Below, in pieces: positions 1-7,719 of a stretch of 64,000 nt of DNA. Source of the stretch: Paenibacillus_AB hodogayensis (GTDB lineage: Bacteria; Bacillota; Bacilli; Paenibacillales; NBRC-103111); NCBI RefSeq assembly GCF_039536325.1, contig NZ_BAAAYO010000010.1:992001-1056000 (forward strand), read 5' to 3'. The position numbers were made by a program, and so were the translations under genes. The notes under the pieces are model-generated. The model was not told the DNA's origin and did not search any database. It saw nothing but the letters and a program-made list of their open reading frames with translations. Positions within the stretch are counted from its first letter, which is position 1; each line of letters begins with the position of its first letter.

Positions 1-2
1 AC

Positions 3-164
3 CGGTTCCACAAGGTCGACCGCGCCCGCACGCATGAGTCGCACAGCAGCGGCCTGGGACTGGCGATCGTGCAAAAGATTATTAAAGCGCATAACGGCAC
101 GATAGACGTGAAGAGCACGGTCTGGGAAGGGACGGCCTTTACCGTTACGCTTCCGCTTTTGTAA
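3..164 (+). CDS. Sensor histidine kinase, C-terminal end (partial)
   Basis: Only the last 53 residues are present; the gene starts outside the window. The visible part is the end of a HATPase_c domain: the ATP-lid motif SSGLGLAIVQKII (G-box), then HNGTIDVKSTVWEGTAFTVTLPLL before the TAA stop. This is the ATP-binding subdomain of a two-component sensor kinase, which would phosphorylate a response regulator presumably encoded further upstream. An ABC exporter follows about 70 bp downstream. That order is common for antimicrobial- or envelope-stress modules in Bacillota, but the partnership is inferred from position only. The stimulus cannot be told from this fragment. Confidence 0.85.
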   Translation, partial: RFHKVDRARTHESHSSGLGLAIVQKIIKAHNGTIDVKSTVWEGTAFTVTLPLL

Positions 165-234
165 TGTATTATTCATACTCCGTTCATTTTCGCTTCCTAC
201 ACTAAGAGCAGTTCGATGCGAAAGGAGCGGTGTT

Positions 235-1347
235 ATGTTTTTAGCCTTAAGGGAAATGCGATATTCCAAAGCCAGATACATGCTCATTCTGGTCATTATG
301 CTGCTGGTTTCCTTCCTGGTTCTGTTCGTAACCGGACTGGCGAAGGGATTGGCCTATGCGAATATTTCGGCGGTGAGCCATATGCCGGCTTCTTATTTCG
401 CCGTTCAGCCGGATGCCGATCACCTGTTCAGGCGCTCCCAGCTTGGAGAGCAGGATCTCGCGGCAGTCCGGGGGATCGTCGGGGACGGGAAGGCGACTCC
501 GCTCGCCATTCAGACGAGCACCGTTACGGCGGAAGCCGGCGACGCAGGAAAGAAGGCGGACGTTACCTTTTTTGCCGTCGATATGAAGGGCTTGCTCGCC
601 CCCAAGGTCGTGACGGGCGAAGGCATTACCAATGAGACGCGCGGGAGTGTAGTCGCGGACGAAAGCCTGAAGCGTTCGGGATTTGCAATCGGGAGCACGA
701 TTCGCGATCAGGCGACGGGGACAAGCTTGAAGGTGGTCGGTTTTGTGCGGGACAGCTCGTACAGTCATACTCCCGTCATTTACATGAACCGGCAGGATTG
801 GCAGGAGATGAAGCAGGGCGGTCTTTCCACGAAGAATGCAACGTTCAATGTCATGGCGCTGCAGATCAACGCCGACCAGGCTGCCGAGCTGTCGGGCAAG
901 CTGGACCGCGTGGAGATTATTACGCAGAAGCAAGCCGTATCCGGCATTCCCGGCTATTCCGAAGAGCAGGGCTCGCTCCTGATGATGATCGTGTTCCTGT
1001 TCGTCATCGCCGCCTTCGTCCTGGCCGTATTCTTCTATGTGATTACGATTCAGAAGACGACCCAGTTCGGCATTCTCAAGGCGATGGGCACCCGCATGTC
1101 TTATCTCGGCTGGAGCGTAATCGGGCAGGTGACGATCTTGTCGGTTGTCAGTCTGGCCGCCAGCCTGCTGCTTGTGCTTGGGATGAGCATGGCGCTACCG
1201 GAGTCGATGCCATTCCGGCTCGAACCGCTTACGATTGCGGGAACAAGCGTGCTGTTCGTGGCCATGTCGTTAGTCGGGTCGCTCATTTCGGTGGCGCGGG
1301 TAGCCAGAATCGATGCCTTGGAAGCGATAGGGAGGGCTCACGCATGA
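235..1347 (+). CDS. ABC transporter permease, FtsX/MacB-type
   Basis: Membrane subunit of a MacB/LolCDE-like ABC exporter (370 aa). Residues about 14-40 form an N-terminal membrane helix. A large extracytoplasmic domain follows (about 40-240), then three hydrophobic segments near 245-275, 292-318 and 335-358, which is the classic four-helix FtsX topology. The start has a good ribosome binding site (AAAGGAG, 8 bp upstream). The stop overlaps the start of the ATPase gene (ATGA), so the two are translationally coupled and form one transporter. Such pairs move lipids, lipoproteins or peptides outward, or act as mechanotransmission complexes; the substrate is unknown. It lies just downstream of a sensor-kinase gene, which may control it. 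Confidence 0.85.
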   Translation: MFLALREMRYSKARYMLILVIMLLVSFLVLFVTGLAKGLAYANISAVSHMPASYFAVQPDADHLFRRSQLGEQDLAAVRGIVGDGKATPLAIQTSTVTAEAGDAGKKADVTFFAVDMKGLLAPKVVTGEGITNETRGSVVADESLKRSGFAIGSTIRDQATGTSLKVVGFVRDSSYSHTPVIYMNRQDWQEMKQGGLSTKNATFNVMALQINADQAAELSGKLDRVEIITQKQAVSGIPGYSEEQGSLLMMIVFLFVIAAFVLAVFFYVITIQKTTQFGILKAMGTRMSYLGWSVIGQVTILSVVSLAASLLLVLGMSMALPESMPFRLEPLTIAGTSVLFVAMSLVGSLISVARVARIDALEAIGRAHA

Positions 1348-2015
1348 TGGCGAAGCTGGTGATGAAGCAGGTTACGAAAACGTACGGTGACGGAGCTGCT
1401 ACGATGTCCGTGCTGAATCGTTTGGATTTGGAAGTTCAGGGGGGAGAGTTCGTCGCCGTTCTCGGCCCTTCGGGTTCGGGCAAAAGCACCTTTTTGTCCA
1501 CGGCAGGCGCTCTGCTCACGCCGACCAGCGGCGAAGTGTTCATTGACGGGGAATCGTTGAAAGACAAAAGCAAGGAAGAGTTGACGATGCTGCGGCTGGA
1601 GAAAATCGGCTTCATGTTCCAAAGCGCGCAGCTGCTGCCCTATCTGAAGGTGGAGGAACAGCTTCTCTACGTCGCCAGACTCGCGAAGATGGGCGCGAAG
1701 GACGCCGCGCAACGGGCGGCCAATCTGCTGAAGCGGCTTGGCATCTGGGAGCGGAGAGGCTATTATCCGGATCGTCTCTCCGGAGGAGAGAAGCAGCGGG
1801 TGGCGATTGCCAGAGCCTGGATGAACAAGCCGGCCATCCTGTTCGCCGACGAGCCGACCGCCAGCCTCGACTACCGGCGCGGCCAGGAGGTCGTCCGCAT
1901 GATCGCCGATGAAGTAAAGAATGAAGGCAAAGCGGCGGTGATGGTCACCCATGACGAAAGAATGCTGGAATGGTGCGATCGCGTATTGCGCTTGGAGGAC
2001 GGAAAGCTCGTTTGA
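1344..2015 (+). CDS. ABC transporter ATP-binding protein (LolD/MacB type)
   Basis: Cytoplasmic ATPase (223 aa) that powers the FtsX-type permease encoded immediately upstream. Walker A GPSGSGKST, Q-loop FQSAQLLP, signature LSGGEKQRV, Walker B AILFADEPT and the switch histidine in VTHDE are all intact. The ATG at 1344 overlaps the permease stop codon and follows GGGAGGG; a second ATG three bases on is also possible. An earlier in-frame ATG at 798 lies inside the permease gene and is not used. Length and motif spacing fit the MacB/LolD/FtsE family. A perfect GC-rich hairpin follows the stop codon and ends the operon. Confidence 0.9.
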   Translation: MMAKLVMKQVTKTYGDGAATMSVLNRLDLEVQGGEFVAVLGPSGSGKSTFLSTAGALLTPTSGEVFIDGESLKDKSKEELTMLRLEKIGFMFQSAQLLPYLKVEEQLLYVARLAKMGAKDAAQRAANLLKRLGIWERRGYYPDRLSGGEKQRVAIARAWMNKPAILFADEPTASLDYRRGQEVVRMIADEVKNEGKAAVMVTHDERMLEWCDRVLRLEDGKLV

Positions 2016-2021
2016 AGCATT

Positions 2022-2068
2022 GACCGTTCCAGGCGGCTCCTAGTGCAAGCCTGCCGCTTGGAACGGTC
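2022..2068. terminator. Hairpin between convergent genes
   Basis: GACCGTTCCA (2022-2031) pairs with TGGAACGGTC (2059-2068), and GGCGGC pairs with GCCGC inside it. It lies between the + strand ABC ATPase and the - strand deacetylase. There is no long T-run, so a bidirectional barrier is the most that can be claimed. Confidence 0.55.
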
Positions 2069-2100
2069 GGCAAACGATGGTCTGCGACTCAATAGCTAAA

Positions 2101-2811
2101 CTATTCGAACCACTGAAGCCGCTTGTTCAGCCCTCCGCGCGGCACCATAAAGCCCTGCGCCCGCTTGAAGTAGACCGGAGCGCCGCGGACGACGGTCAGC
2201 GCCTTGTAGTAGTCGATGTACGGGAAGCCGTACGTCTCACCGCGCGCGAACGCATAGACGCTAAGCGCCTTGATCCACGCCTCGAACGCTTCCTCCGGGA
2301 TGTCAACGAACACCTCCGGCACAAACTCGTGCATATCTTCCCAGTTTTCCGAGAAGTACAGTTTTTTGGCATAATGGCCGGGCAGCTCGCGTTCGATCTG
2401 CTTCAGGGCGGCATAGAAATGCGCGTCCTCCACGATCGCATGCGTATTGGCATGATCCTTATGAATGCTATGCTTCCAGTGCGTAATGATAATGTCCGGC
2501 TTCACTTCGCGGATGACGTCGGCCACTTCGTATTTAATCTGATCGTTGACCGGAATTTCCGCATCCTTGTATTGCAAATAACGCACGTCGGCGCCGAGAA
2601 TCTCCGCCGCTTTGTACGATTCTTCGATCTTCTGCTTGGCGTAATCGTCGGGCGACAGGCGCGGATGGCCCTTTTCCCCCGGACTTAAATGAAGGAACGT
2701 CGCTTTATGGCCCGCCTGCGTATATTTGGCGATCGTCGCCCCGGCCGTCAGCTCCTGATCGCCGGCATGCGCGCTGATCGCGAGAATGTGATGCTTCGGT
2801 TGTTCGGACAT
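2101..2811 (-). CDS. PIG-L family deacetylase, copy 2
   Basis: Zinc-dependent N-deacetylase of the PIG-L/LmbE fold (236 aa), the family of BshB, MshB and archaeal diacetylchitobiose deacetylases. The first metal motif is a variant, A-H15-A-G-D18-Q-E20, in place of AHPDDE. The second motif, H117-K-D-H120, is typical. The start was placed at MSEQP, behind CGGAGGG; the longer reading frame upstream lacks a ribosome site. It is last in a - strand run with an acetyltransferase, a muramidase and an RpiR regulator. It is about 93% identical (16 differences by eye) to the gene at 6083-6793, so it is a recent duplicate. An N-acetylated sugar or sugar-peptide substrate is inferred from family and context. 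Confidence 0.85.
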   Translation of the reverse strand: MSEQPKHHILAISAHAGDQELTAGATIAKYTQAGHKATFLHLSPGEKGHPRLSPDDYAKQKIEESYKAAEILGADVRYLQYKDAEIPVNDQIKYEVADVIREVKPDIIITHWKHSIHKDHANTHAIVEDAHFYAALKQIERELPGHYAKKLYFSENWEDMHEFVPEVFVDIPEEAFEAWIKALSVYAFARGETYGFPYIDYYKALTVVRGAPVYFKRAQGFMVPRGGLNKRLQWFE

Positions 2812-2843
2812 AAGTGGATTCCCTCCGATATGTGGTACGCCGG

Positions 2844-3800
2844 TTACAGCGTTTTTTTGCAGACGTGAAAGCGCCGCGTAATGGCAAAGCCGAGCTTCTT
2901 GTACAAATGGCCGGCCGTCGTCGTTTCCCCGGTCCACAGGAACCAGGCTCCGTGCAGCCCTTGCGCCCGCATATTCGCAAGACAGTCGTGCAGCAAAATT
3001 TTCCCGAGCCCTTTGCCTTGCTGCGACGGATCGACGCCGAACGGTCCGAATCTTTCGCGGATGCCCTCATAGCCGCCGTGCATGCAAAACCCGACCAGCT
3101 TGCCCTGCCCGTCGCGGGCGATATGAATGGCGGTCAAGGGCAGTCCGCGCAGCAGGCCTTCCCGCATCGCCCGGCCCCAATCCGGATTGAAGGCGTCGGT
3201 GGCGAAGCGGATCACTTCGACGAGATCCCGATCCTCCGCAAGCGTAAAAACATAGCCTTCGTTCTCTCTTTCCCGCTTCAGCGCCTTGACATCCTCCGGC
3301 ACCGAATAGCGCACGAGCGAATAATCCATCGCAACCGGGGAATATTGACGATTGAAGCCGTGCTTCAACAGGAAGGCATAGCCTTCCGGGTAGCTTTCCT
3401 CGTCTACGCCGGGCACGAAATAGTTCGGGGCATAGGAAGAAAAAAACACCTGCGTGCGCCCCTCGTCGCGCAAAAAAGCGAACGCCTCTTCAAGAAGCCG
3501 CGAGCCGATTCCTTGCCGTCGCCGGTCCGGCGCTACGCCGAAGGCGGTAATCCAGCCGTTATCCGGCTCCAGCTCTGTGCCGTGCATCGGCAGCACTCTT
3601 CTCAAGCTGTATACGAATCCGACTAGGCGGTCGTCTTCGAAGGCGAGCCGCAGTCCTTGCGGATCGAAGTTGGCATCGAGCAGCACCATATTGCGGAACC
3701 GGAGCGGTGTAACCGGATCGTGATGCAGGCTTTCGTTCCACAGCTCGACGATCGCCCGTTCGTCGCCCGATTCGTAATGCCGATAAACGCGTTCAGCCAT
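2844..3800 (-). CDS. Tandem GNAT N-acetyltransferase
   Basis: A 318-aa protein with two GNAT folds. The N-terminal one has the acetyl-CoA loop motif VAPDRRRQGIGSRLLEEA (about residues 90-107). The C-terminal one has VDPSQQGKGLGKILLHDC (about 267-284). Both keep the Q/RxxGxG/A pyrophosphate-binding signature, so both may bind acetyl-CoA. Two-domain GNATs include mycothiol synthase MshD. Its neighbours are PIG-L deacetylases, the fold of mycothiol deacetylase MshB, so an acetylation/deacetylation pair acting on an amino sugar or aminoglycoside-like compound is plausible. The start at 3800 follows AAAGGGG. The gap to the muramidase gene upstream is only 19 bp, so they are co-transcribed. Confidence 0.8.
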   Translation of the reverse strand: MAERVYRHYESGDERAIVELWNESLHHDPVTPLRFRNMVLLDANFDPQGLRLAFEDDRLVGFVYSLRRVLPMHGTELEPDNGWITAFGVAPDRRRQGIGSRLLEEAFAFLRDEGRTQVFFSSYAPNYFVPGVDEESYPEGYAFLLKHGFNRQYSPVAMDYSLVRYSVPEDVKALKRERENEGYVFTLAEDRDLVEVIRFATDAFNPDWGRAMREGLLRGLPLTAIHIARDGQGKLVGFCMHGGYEGIRERFGPFGVDPSQQGKGLGKILLHDCLANMRAQGLHGAWFLWTGETTTAGHLYKKLGFAITRRFHVCKKTL

Positions 3801-3819
3801 ATGCTTATTCCCCTTTGCG

Positions 3820-5004
3820 CTAGTGTTCGTACAGCAGGTAAGGCTCGCGGGTTTTGGACCAGGCGGCCGCCTCCCGTTCCCATTCGCCGGCAATCCGCTC
3901 GGCATCGGCCGGACCGCGGAGCGTATCCGGCACCGTATCGCTGCCGGTCAGCAGCTGGATAAACGACTTGGACCCTTCCTTGAACGGCGGCAGCCAGGCA
4001 AAATGGTCCGGATGCAGCTCCCGGATATGCGCAAGCAGGTACAGCCCCGAGCGGACCGCCTCATAAATACCCGGCTCCCGCACATACAACTGGACGCCTC
4101 CGCACAGCTCGCCCTTATGCTTGGAAAACATCGGCGTAAAATAAACCGGCTGGAACTTGACACCCGGCAGCCCCTGCCGGTTCATGGCCTCGGCCACGGC
4201 CCGCCCGTCCAGCCAAGGGGCGCCGATCATTTCGAACGGCCGGGTCGTCCCGCGTCCTTCGGACAAGTTCGTCCCCTCGAACAAACAAGTGCCGGAATAG
4301 ACGCGGACCGTATCCATCGTCGGCATATTAGGCGACGGCATTACCCACGGCAGTCCCGTCGCGGGATACTCCATATCTCGCCGCCATCCTTCCAAAGGAA
4401 CGACCTGCAGCGCGCATGGAACCGCGGATTGATCGTTCGCCAGTCTGGCAAACTCGCCGATCGTCATCCCGGTGCGGAACGGCACTTGCCAGCAGCCGAC
4501 CATTGACTGGAAGCCGTCGCGCAGCACGCCGCCCTCGACCGTCAGTCCGCCGAGCGGATTGGGCCGGTCCAGCACAATCAGCTCCTTGTTCGCCTTGGCG
4601 CAAGCTTGCATCGTGTAAAGTAAGGTCGTCAAATACGTATAGAAGCGTACGCCCAGATCCTGAATGTCGAACACGATCGCATCGACCGTATCCAGCATTT
4701 CCGGCGTCGGCGCCCGATGCTTGCCGTAAAGGCTGTATACCGGAATGCCCAGAGCCGGGTCCGTTTCGTCCTCGAACAGGAGTCCGGCCTGCCGCTCGCC
4801 ACGAATGCCGTGCTCGCAAGCGAACAGCGCCGTCAGCTTGCCCGCGGTTTGCTCCGCGCACACATCCAGCGTCGAGCGGAAATCCCGCGTAATCCCCGTC
4901 GGATTCGTCAGCAGACCGATCCGCTTGCCGCCCAAGTAGGCCTCCGCCTCCCGGGCCAGCCGATCCGCGCCGGAAAGCACCGTAGACGGTTTTCCATTAG
5001 CCAA
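3820..5004 (-). CDS. namZ: NamZ-type exo-beta-N-acetylmuramidase (DUF1343)
   Basis: Family GH171 (DUF1343) enzyme of 394 aa. In Bacillus subtilis the relative NamZ (YbbC) removes N-acetylmuramic acid from the non-reducing end of peptidoglycan fragments. Conserved blocks seen: E64-H-G in FACEHGIRGERQAG, DIQDLGVRFYTY (113-124), DRPNP (146-150), and a full C-terminal half ending in SFIQLLTGSD. The start is TTG, placed by GGGAGGG seven bases upstream. The N-terminus (MANGKPSTVLSGADRLAREAEAYL) is polar with no signal peptide, unlike the secreted B. subtilis enzyme, so it should act in the cytoplasm on imported fragments. It has its own promoter with an RpiR-type operator. Confidence 0.85.
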   Translation of the reverse strand: MANGKPSTVLSGADRLAREAEAYLGGKRIGLLTNPTGITRDFRSTLDVCAEQTAGKLTALFACEHGIRGERQAGLLFEDETDPALGIPVYSLYGKHRAPTPEMLDTVDAIVFDIQDLGVRFYTYLTTLLYTMQACAKANKELIVLDRPNPLGGLTVEGGVLRDGFQSMVGCWQVPFRTGMTIGEFARLANDQSAVPCALQVVPLEGWRRDMEYPATGLPWVMPSPNMPTMDTVRVYSGTCLFEGTNLSEGRGTTRPFEMIGAPWLDGRAVAEAMNRQGLPGVKFQPVYFTPMFSKHKGELCGGVQLYVREPGIYEAVRSGLYLLAHIRELHPDHFAWLPPFKEGSKSFIQLLTGSDTVPDTLRGPADAERIAGEWEREAAAWSKTREPYLLYEH

Positions 5005-5031
5005 GATTCATCCCTCCCTTTACTCAGCCCC

Positions 5032-5059
5032 ATTATAGCACTATGAAATATTATTTCAA
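5032..5059 (-). promoter_or_regulatory. namZ promoter with RpiR-type operator
   Basis: Read on the - strand: -35 TTGAAA (5054-5059), 16-bp spacer, -10 TATAAT (5032-5037). The spacer holds a 15-bp palindrome at 5044-5058 with arms TGAAAT and ATTTCA separated by three bases. The same arrangement occurs at 10363-10390. A repressor bound here would block RNA polymerase directly. The RpiR/MurR gene at 5187-6050 is the obvious candidate binder. Confidence 0.75.
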
Positions 5060-5186
5060 TATAAATATTTATACATAAAATATTGTTTTAAAAGGATGAC
5101 ATGCAAACCGGCCGTTTATCCGCCTTGATGGAGGCGGCCAAAACGGCGGTTGCTTCAACCTGCGCCGCGCTTGAACCGCGCGAGCG

Positions 5187-6050
5187 TTATTTTTTCGTTT
5201 CGATCCGCTCCATATCCTTAAGCACCTTGCGGCTGCGCTGCAAATATTCGACCGCCTCGCCGTAGTTGGAGCTGGCGACGCTCAAGTACAAAATGTCGAT
5301 CAGATTCAGCTGGGTAATGCGCGACGCCATCGCGCCGCTGCGGATTTCGTTCTCCGTCGCGGCGATGTACAGCGGAATGCCCGCGACCTCGCTTAACGTC
5401 GTATTGCCGTATTTCGTAATGCTGATCGTCGTCGCTCCCGCTTCGTTGGCGTACAGCAAGCTTTGAATGACCGGCTTCGTCTCTCCGGAATACGAAATGC
5501 CGACCGCCACGTCGTCCTCCCGCGCCGTCACCGCCGCCGTAAGCTGCACCGTCGGATCGGTGAACGTAAAGGACGGCTTGTTGATGCGCAAAAACTTCTG
5601 CTGGGCGTCCTGGGCGATCAAATTCGACGCTCCGGTGCCGTAGAAAAATATCCGGCTTGCCTTGCCAAGCGCCTCGACCGCCCGCTGCAAATGGCCGATG
5701 TCCAAAATTTTCATCGTGTCGCGGATCGACTGCATATTGTTGTGCGACACGTTCTGAACGATCGCTTCGATCGGATCGTTCGGGCTGAATTCGCGATACT
5801 CGTCGCTTTCCGGAACGGCCGTCTGCAGATCGCCGACCACCTTCATCTTCAGCTCCATGTAGCTCTTCAGCCCGAGCGATTTGCACAGCCGGATGATGGC
5901 CGCCTGACTGCCTCCGCTCCGTTCCGCCAAATCCGCCACGGACATGTGCGCCATTTCCTCCGGATGCGCCAAAATATATTCCGCAATAATACGCTCCGAG
6001 GGCGTAACATGCTGCACCATTTCCCGTATGCGAACCAATCCGCCGTTCAA
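5187..6050 (-). CDS. RpiR/MurR family transcriptional regulator
   Basis: A 287-aa regulator: N-terminal RpiR helix-turn-helix (about residues 1-75, with MSVADLAERSGGSQAAIIRLCKSLGLKSY) and a C-terminal SIS sugar-phosphate-binding domain (about 115-250, with FFYGTGASN and VGISYSGETK). Members such as MurR sense amino-sugar phosphates, for example MurNAc-6-P, and repress sugar genes. A TTG start at 6050 is preferred because AAAGGTGG lies seven bases upstream; a GTG at 6095, overlapping the previous gene, is possible but has no ribosome site. Two palindromic operators in this locus are its likely targets. With murQ and a muramidase nearby, a MurNAc-6-P-type effector is inferred. Confidence 0.88.
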   Translation of the reverse strand: MNGGLVRIREMVQHVTPSERIIAEYILAHPEEMAHMSVADLAERSGGSQAAIIRLCKSLGLKSYMELKMKVVGDLQTAVPESDEYREFSPNDPIEAIVQNVSHNNMQSIRDTMKILDIGHLQRAVEALGKASRIFFYGTGASNLIAQDAQQKFLRINKPSFTFTDPTVQLTAAVTAREDDVAVGISYSGETKPVIQSLLYANEAGATTISITKYGNTTLSEVAGIPLYIAATENEIRSGAMASRITQLNLIDILYLSVASSNYGEAVEYLQRSRKVLKDMERIETKK

Positions 6051-6082
6051 GCCAATTCCACCTTTGCCGATTGCCGGCCGTC

Positions 6083-6793
6083 CTATTCCAGCCACTGCAG
6101 CCGCTTGTTCAGGCCGCCTCTCGGCACCATAAAGCCCTGCGCATGCTTGAATCTTACGGGTGCCCCGCGGACGACCGTCAATGCTTTATAATAGTCGATG
6201 TACGGGAAGCCGTACGTTTCGCCGCGCGCGAACGCGTACACGCCAAGCGCCTTGACCCAAGCGTCGAACGCTTCCTCCGGAATGTCAATGAACACCTCCG
6301 GTACGAATTCGTGCATGTCCTCCCAGTTTTCGGAGTAATACAGCTTCTTGGCGTAATGGCCCGGCAGCTCGCGCTCAATCTGCTTGAGGGCGGCGTAAAA
6401 GTGCGCGTCCTCGACGATTTTGTGCGTGTTCGCGTGATCTTTGTGAATGCTGTGCTTCCAATGGGTAATGATGATGTCCGGCTTCAACTCGCGGATGACG
6501 TCGGCCACTTCGTATTTGATCTCGTCGTTGACCGGTATTTCCGCATCTTTGTAGGACAAATACCGCACATCCGCGCCTAATATCTCCGCCGCCTTGTAAG
6601 ACTCCTCGATCTTCTGCTTCGCGTAGTCATCCGGCGACAAGGTCGGATGTCCTTTCTCTCCCGGACTTAAATGAAGAAACGTCGCTTTATGGCCGGCCTG
6701 CGTATACTTGGCGATCGTCGCCCCGGCGGTCAGCTCCTGGTCGCCGGCATGCGCGCCGATAGCCAGGATGTGCAGTTTCGCTTGTTCGCTCAT
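6083..6793 (-). CDS. PIG-L family deacetylase, copy 1
   Basis: 236-aa paralogue of the deacetylase at 2101-2811, with the same variant zinc site (H15, D18, E20 in AHAGDQE) and H117-K-D-H120. Differences are scattered and mostly conservative (for example F/Y, V/I, E/D), so both copies appear functional. The start is well placed behind AAAAGGAG. It sits 50 bp downstream of the sugar ABC permease genes and just before the rpiR gene, so it belongs to the transporter operon. The reaction expected from the family is removal of an N-acetyl group from a GlcNAc-containing compound. The physiological substrate is not determined by sequence. Confidence 0.85.
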   Translation of the reverse strand: MSEQAKLHILAIGAHAGDQELTAGATIAKYTQAGHKATFLHLSPGEKGHPTLSPDDYAKQKIEESYKAAEILGADVRYLSYKDAEIPVNDEIKYEVADVIRELKPDIIITHWKHSIHKDHANTHKIVEDAHFYAALKQIERELPGHYAKKLYYSENWEDMHEFVPEVFIDIPEEAFDAWVKALGVYAFARGETYGFPYIDYYKALTVVRGAPVRFKHAQGFMVPRGGLNKRLQWLE

Positions 6794-6843
6794 GCATGAT
6801 TCTCCTTTTCATTGTATCCATTTCCGGACGGGCAATTCAAAAG

Positions 6844-7719
6844 CTACTCCTTCAGTCCCGAGTTCATCATGCCGCGGACGTAATACTTTTGCAGGAAGAT
6901 GAAGACGATCAGAATCGGAACCGTACTGATGACGAGCGCCGCATTGACGAGCGGCTGGGTCATGTTCGAATCGAGATGGCTCTTTAGCTGCTGGATGCCG
7001 ACGGGGAGCGTCGCCAAATCTTTATTGACCGTGTACATGAGCAGCGACCAAATGAACTCGTTCCAGCTTCCGATAAACTCGAAGATGGCCAGCGTAGCGA
7101 GAGCAGGCACCGTCATCGGCAAAATAAGTTGGAAAAAAATACGCATTTCCGACGCTCCGTCGATCCGGGCCGCTTCGATATAGGCGTCATTGATCGTCAT
7201 AATGAACTGACGCATCAAGAAAATGCCGAAGGCGCTGACCGTAAACGGCAAAATGAGCGCAAGCGTATATTTCGCCATCCCCCCGTCGCCGCCTTCGCCC
7301 ATCCAGTCGTTGCCCCCGATGAACGGAAAATGGACCATGATATAGAAGTTCGGGATCAGAAACAGGAACGACGGAAACATCATCGTGGCCAGAATAAGCC
7401 GGAAGATCGACTTCTGCCCGCGGAAGCGCAACTTCGTCAAGGCATATCCGGCCAGCGAGCTGGTCAGCAGCACGATGACGGTCGTGACGATCGATTTGAT
7501 CAGACTGTTTTTGAATAACAGACCGAGCTTTAGCTGCTCGAACGCCGTCTGGTAGTTGCCGGCCTCGAACGTTTCCGGCAGCAGCGAGTAGTTGAGCCGG
7601 TTATAGTCCGCCGGACCTTTAAAGGAAGAGAAAATCATTTCCAGAAACGGGAACACCATCATGATGCTTCCGACGATAATGACCGTATAGGAAAACCACG
7701 GGAATTTTTTCGGTTTCAT
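6844..7719 (-). CDS. Sugar ABC transporter permease (MalG type)
   Basis: Inner-membrane subunit of a CUT1-class sugar importer (291 aa). It has six predicted membrane segments and the EAA loop YIEAARIDGASEMRIFFQLILPM, where the ATPase docks. The start ATG overlaps the stop of the preceding permease (TGATG), so the two permeases are coupled. Together with the MalF-type subunit and the binding lipoprotein it forms one importer. No ATP-binding subunit is encoded nearby, so a shared MsmX-like ATPase from elsewhere is assumed, as is usual for CUT1 systems in Bacillota. The substrate is inferred to be an amino sugar or muropeptide-derived saccharide from the neighbouring genes. Confidence 0.88.
   Translation of the reverse strand: MKPKKFPWFSYTVIIVGSIMMVFPFLEMIFSSFKGPADYNRLNYSLLPETFEAGNYQTAFEQLKLGLLFKNSLIKSIVTTVIVLLTSSLAGYALTKLRFRGQKSIFRLILATMMFPSFLFLIPNFYIMVHFPFIGGNDWMGEGGDGGMAKYTLALILPFTVSAFGIFLMRQFIMTINDAYIEAARIDGASEMRIFFQLILPMTVPALATLAIFEFIGSWNEFIWSLLMYTVNKDLATLPVGIQQLKSHLDSNMTQPLVNAALVISTVPILIVFIFLQKYYVRGMMNSGLKE

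Noticed and set aside
247..933. 228-codon - strand frame opposite the FtsX permease
   Set aside because: Antisense shadow of a well-supported gene; no ribosome site and no protein-like pattern.
2814..3626. 270-codon + strand frame opposite the GNAT gene
   Set aside because: Low-complexity Arg/Pro-rich translation caused by the GC-rich third position of the real gene.
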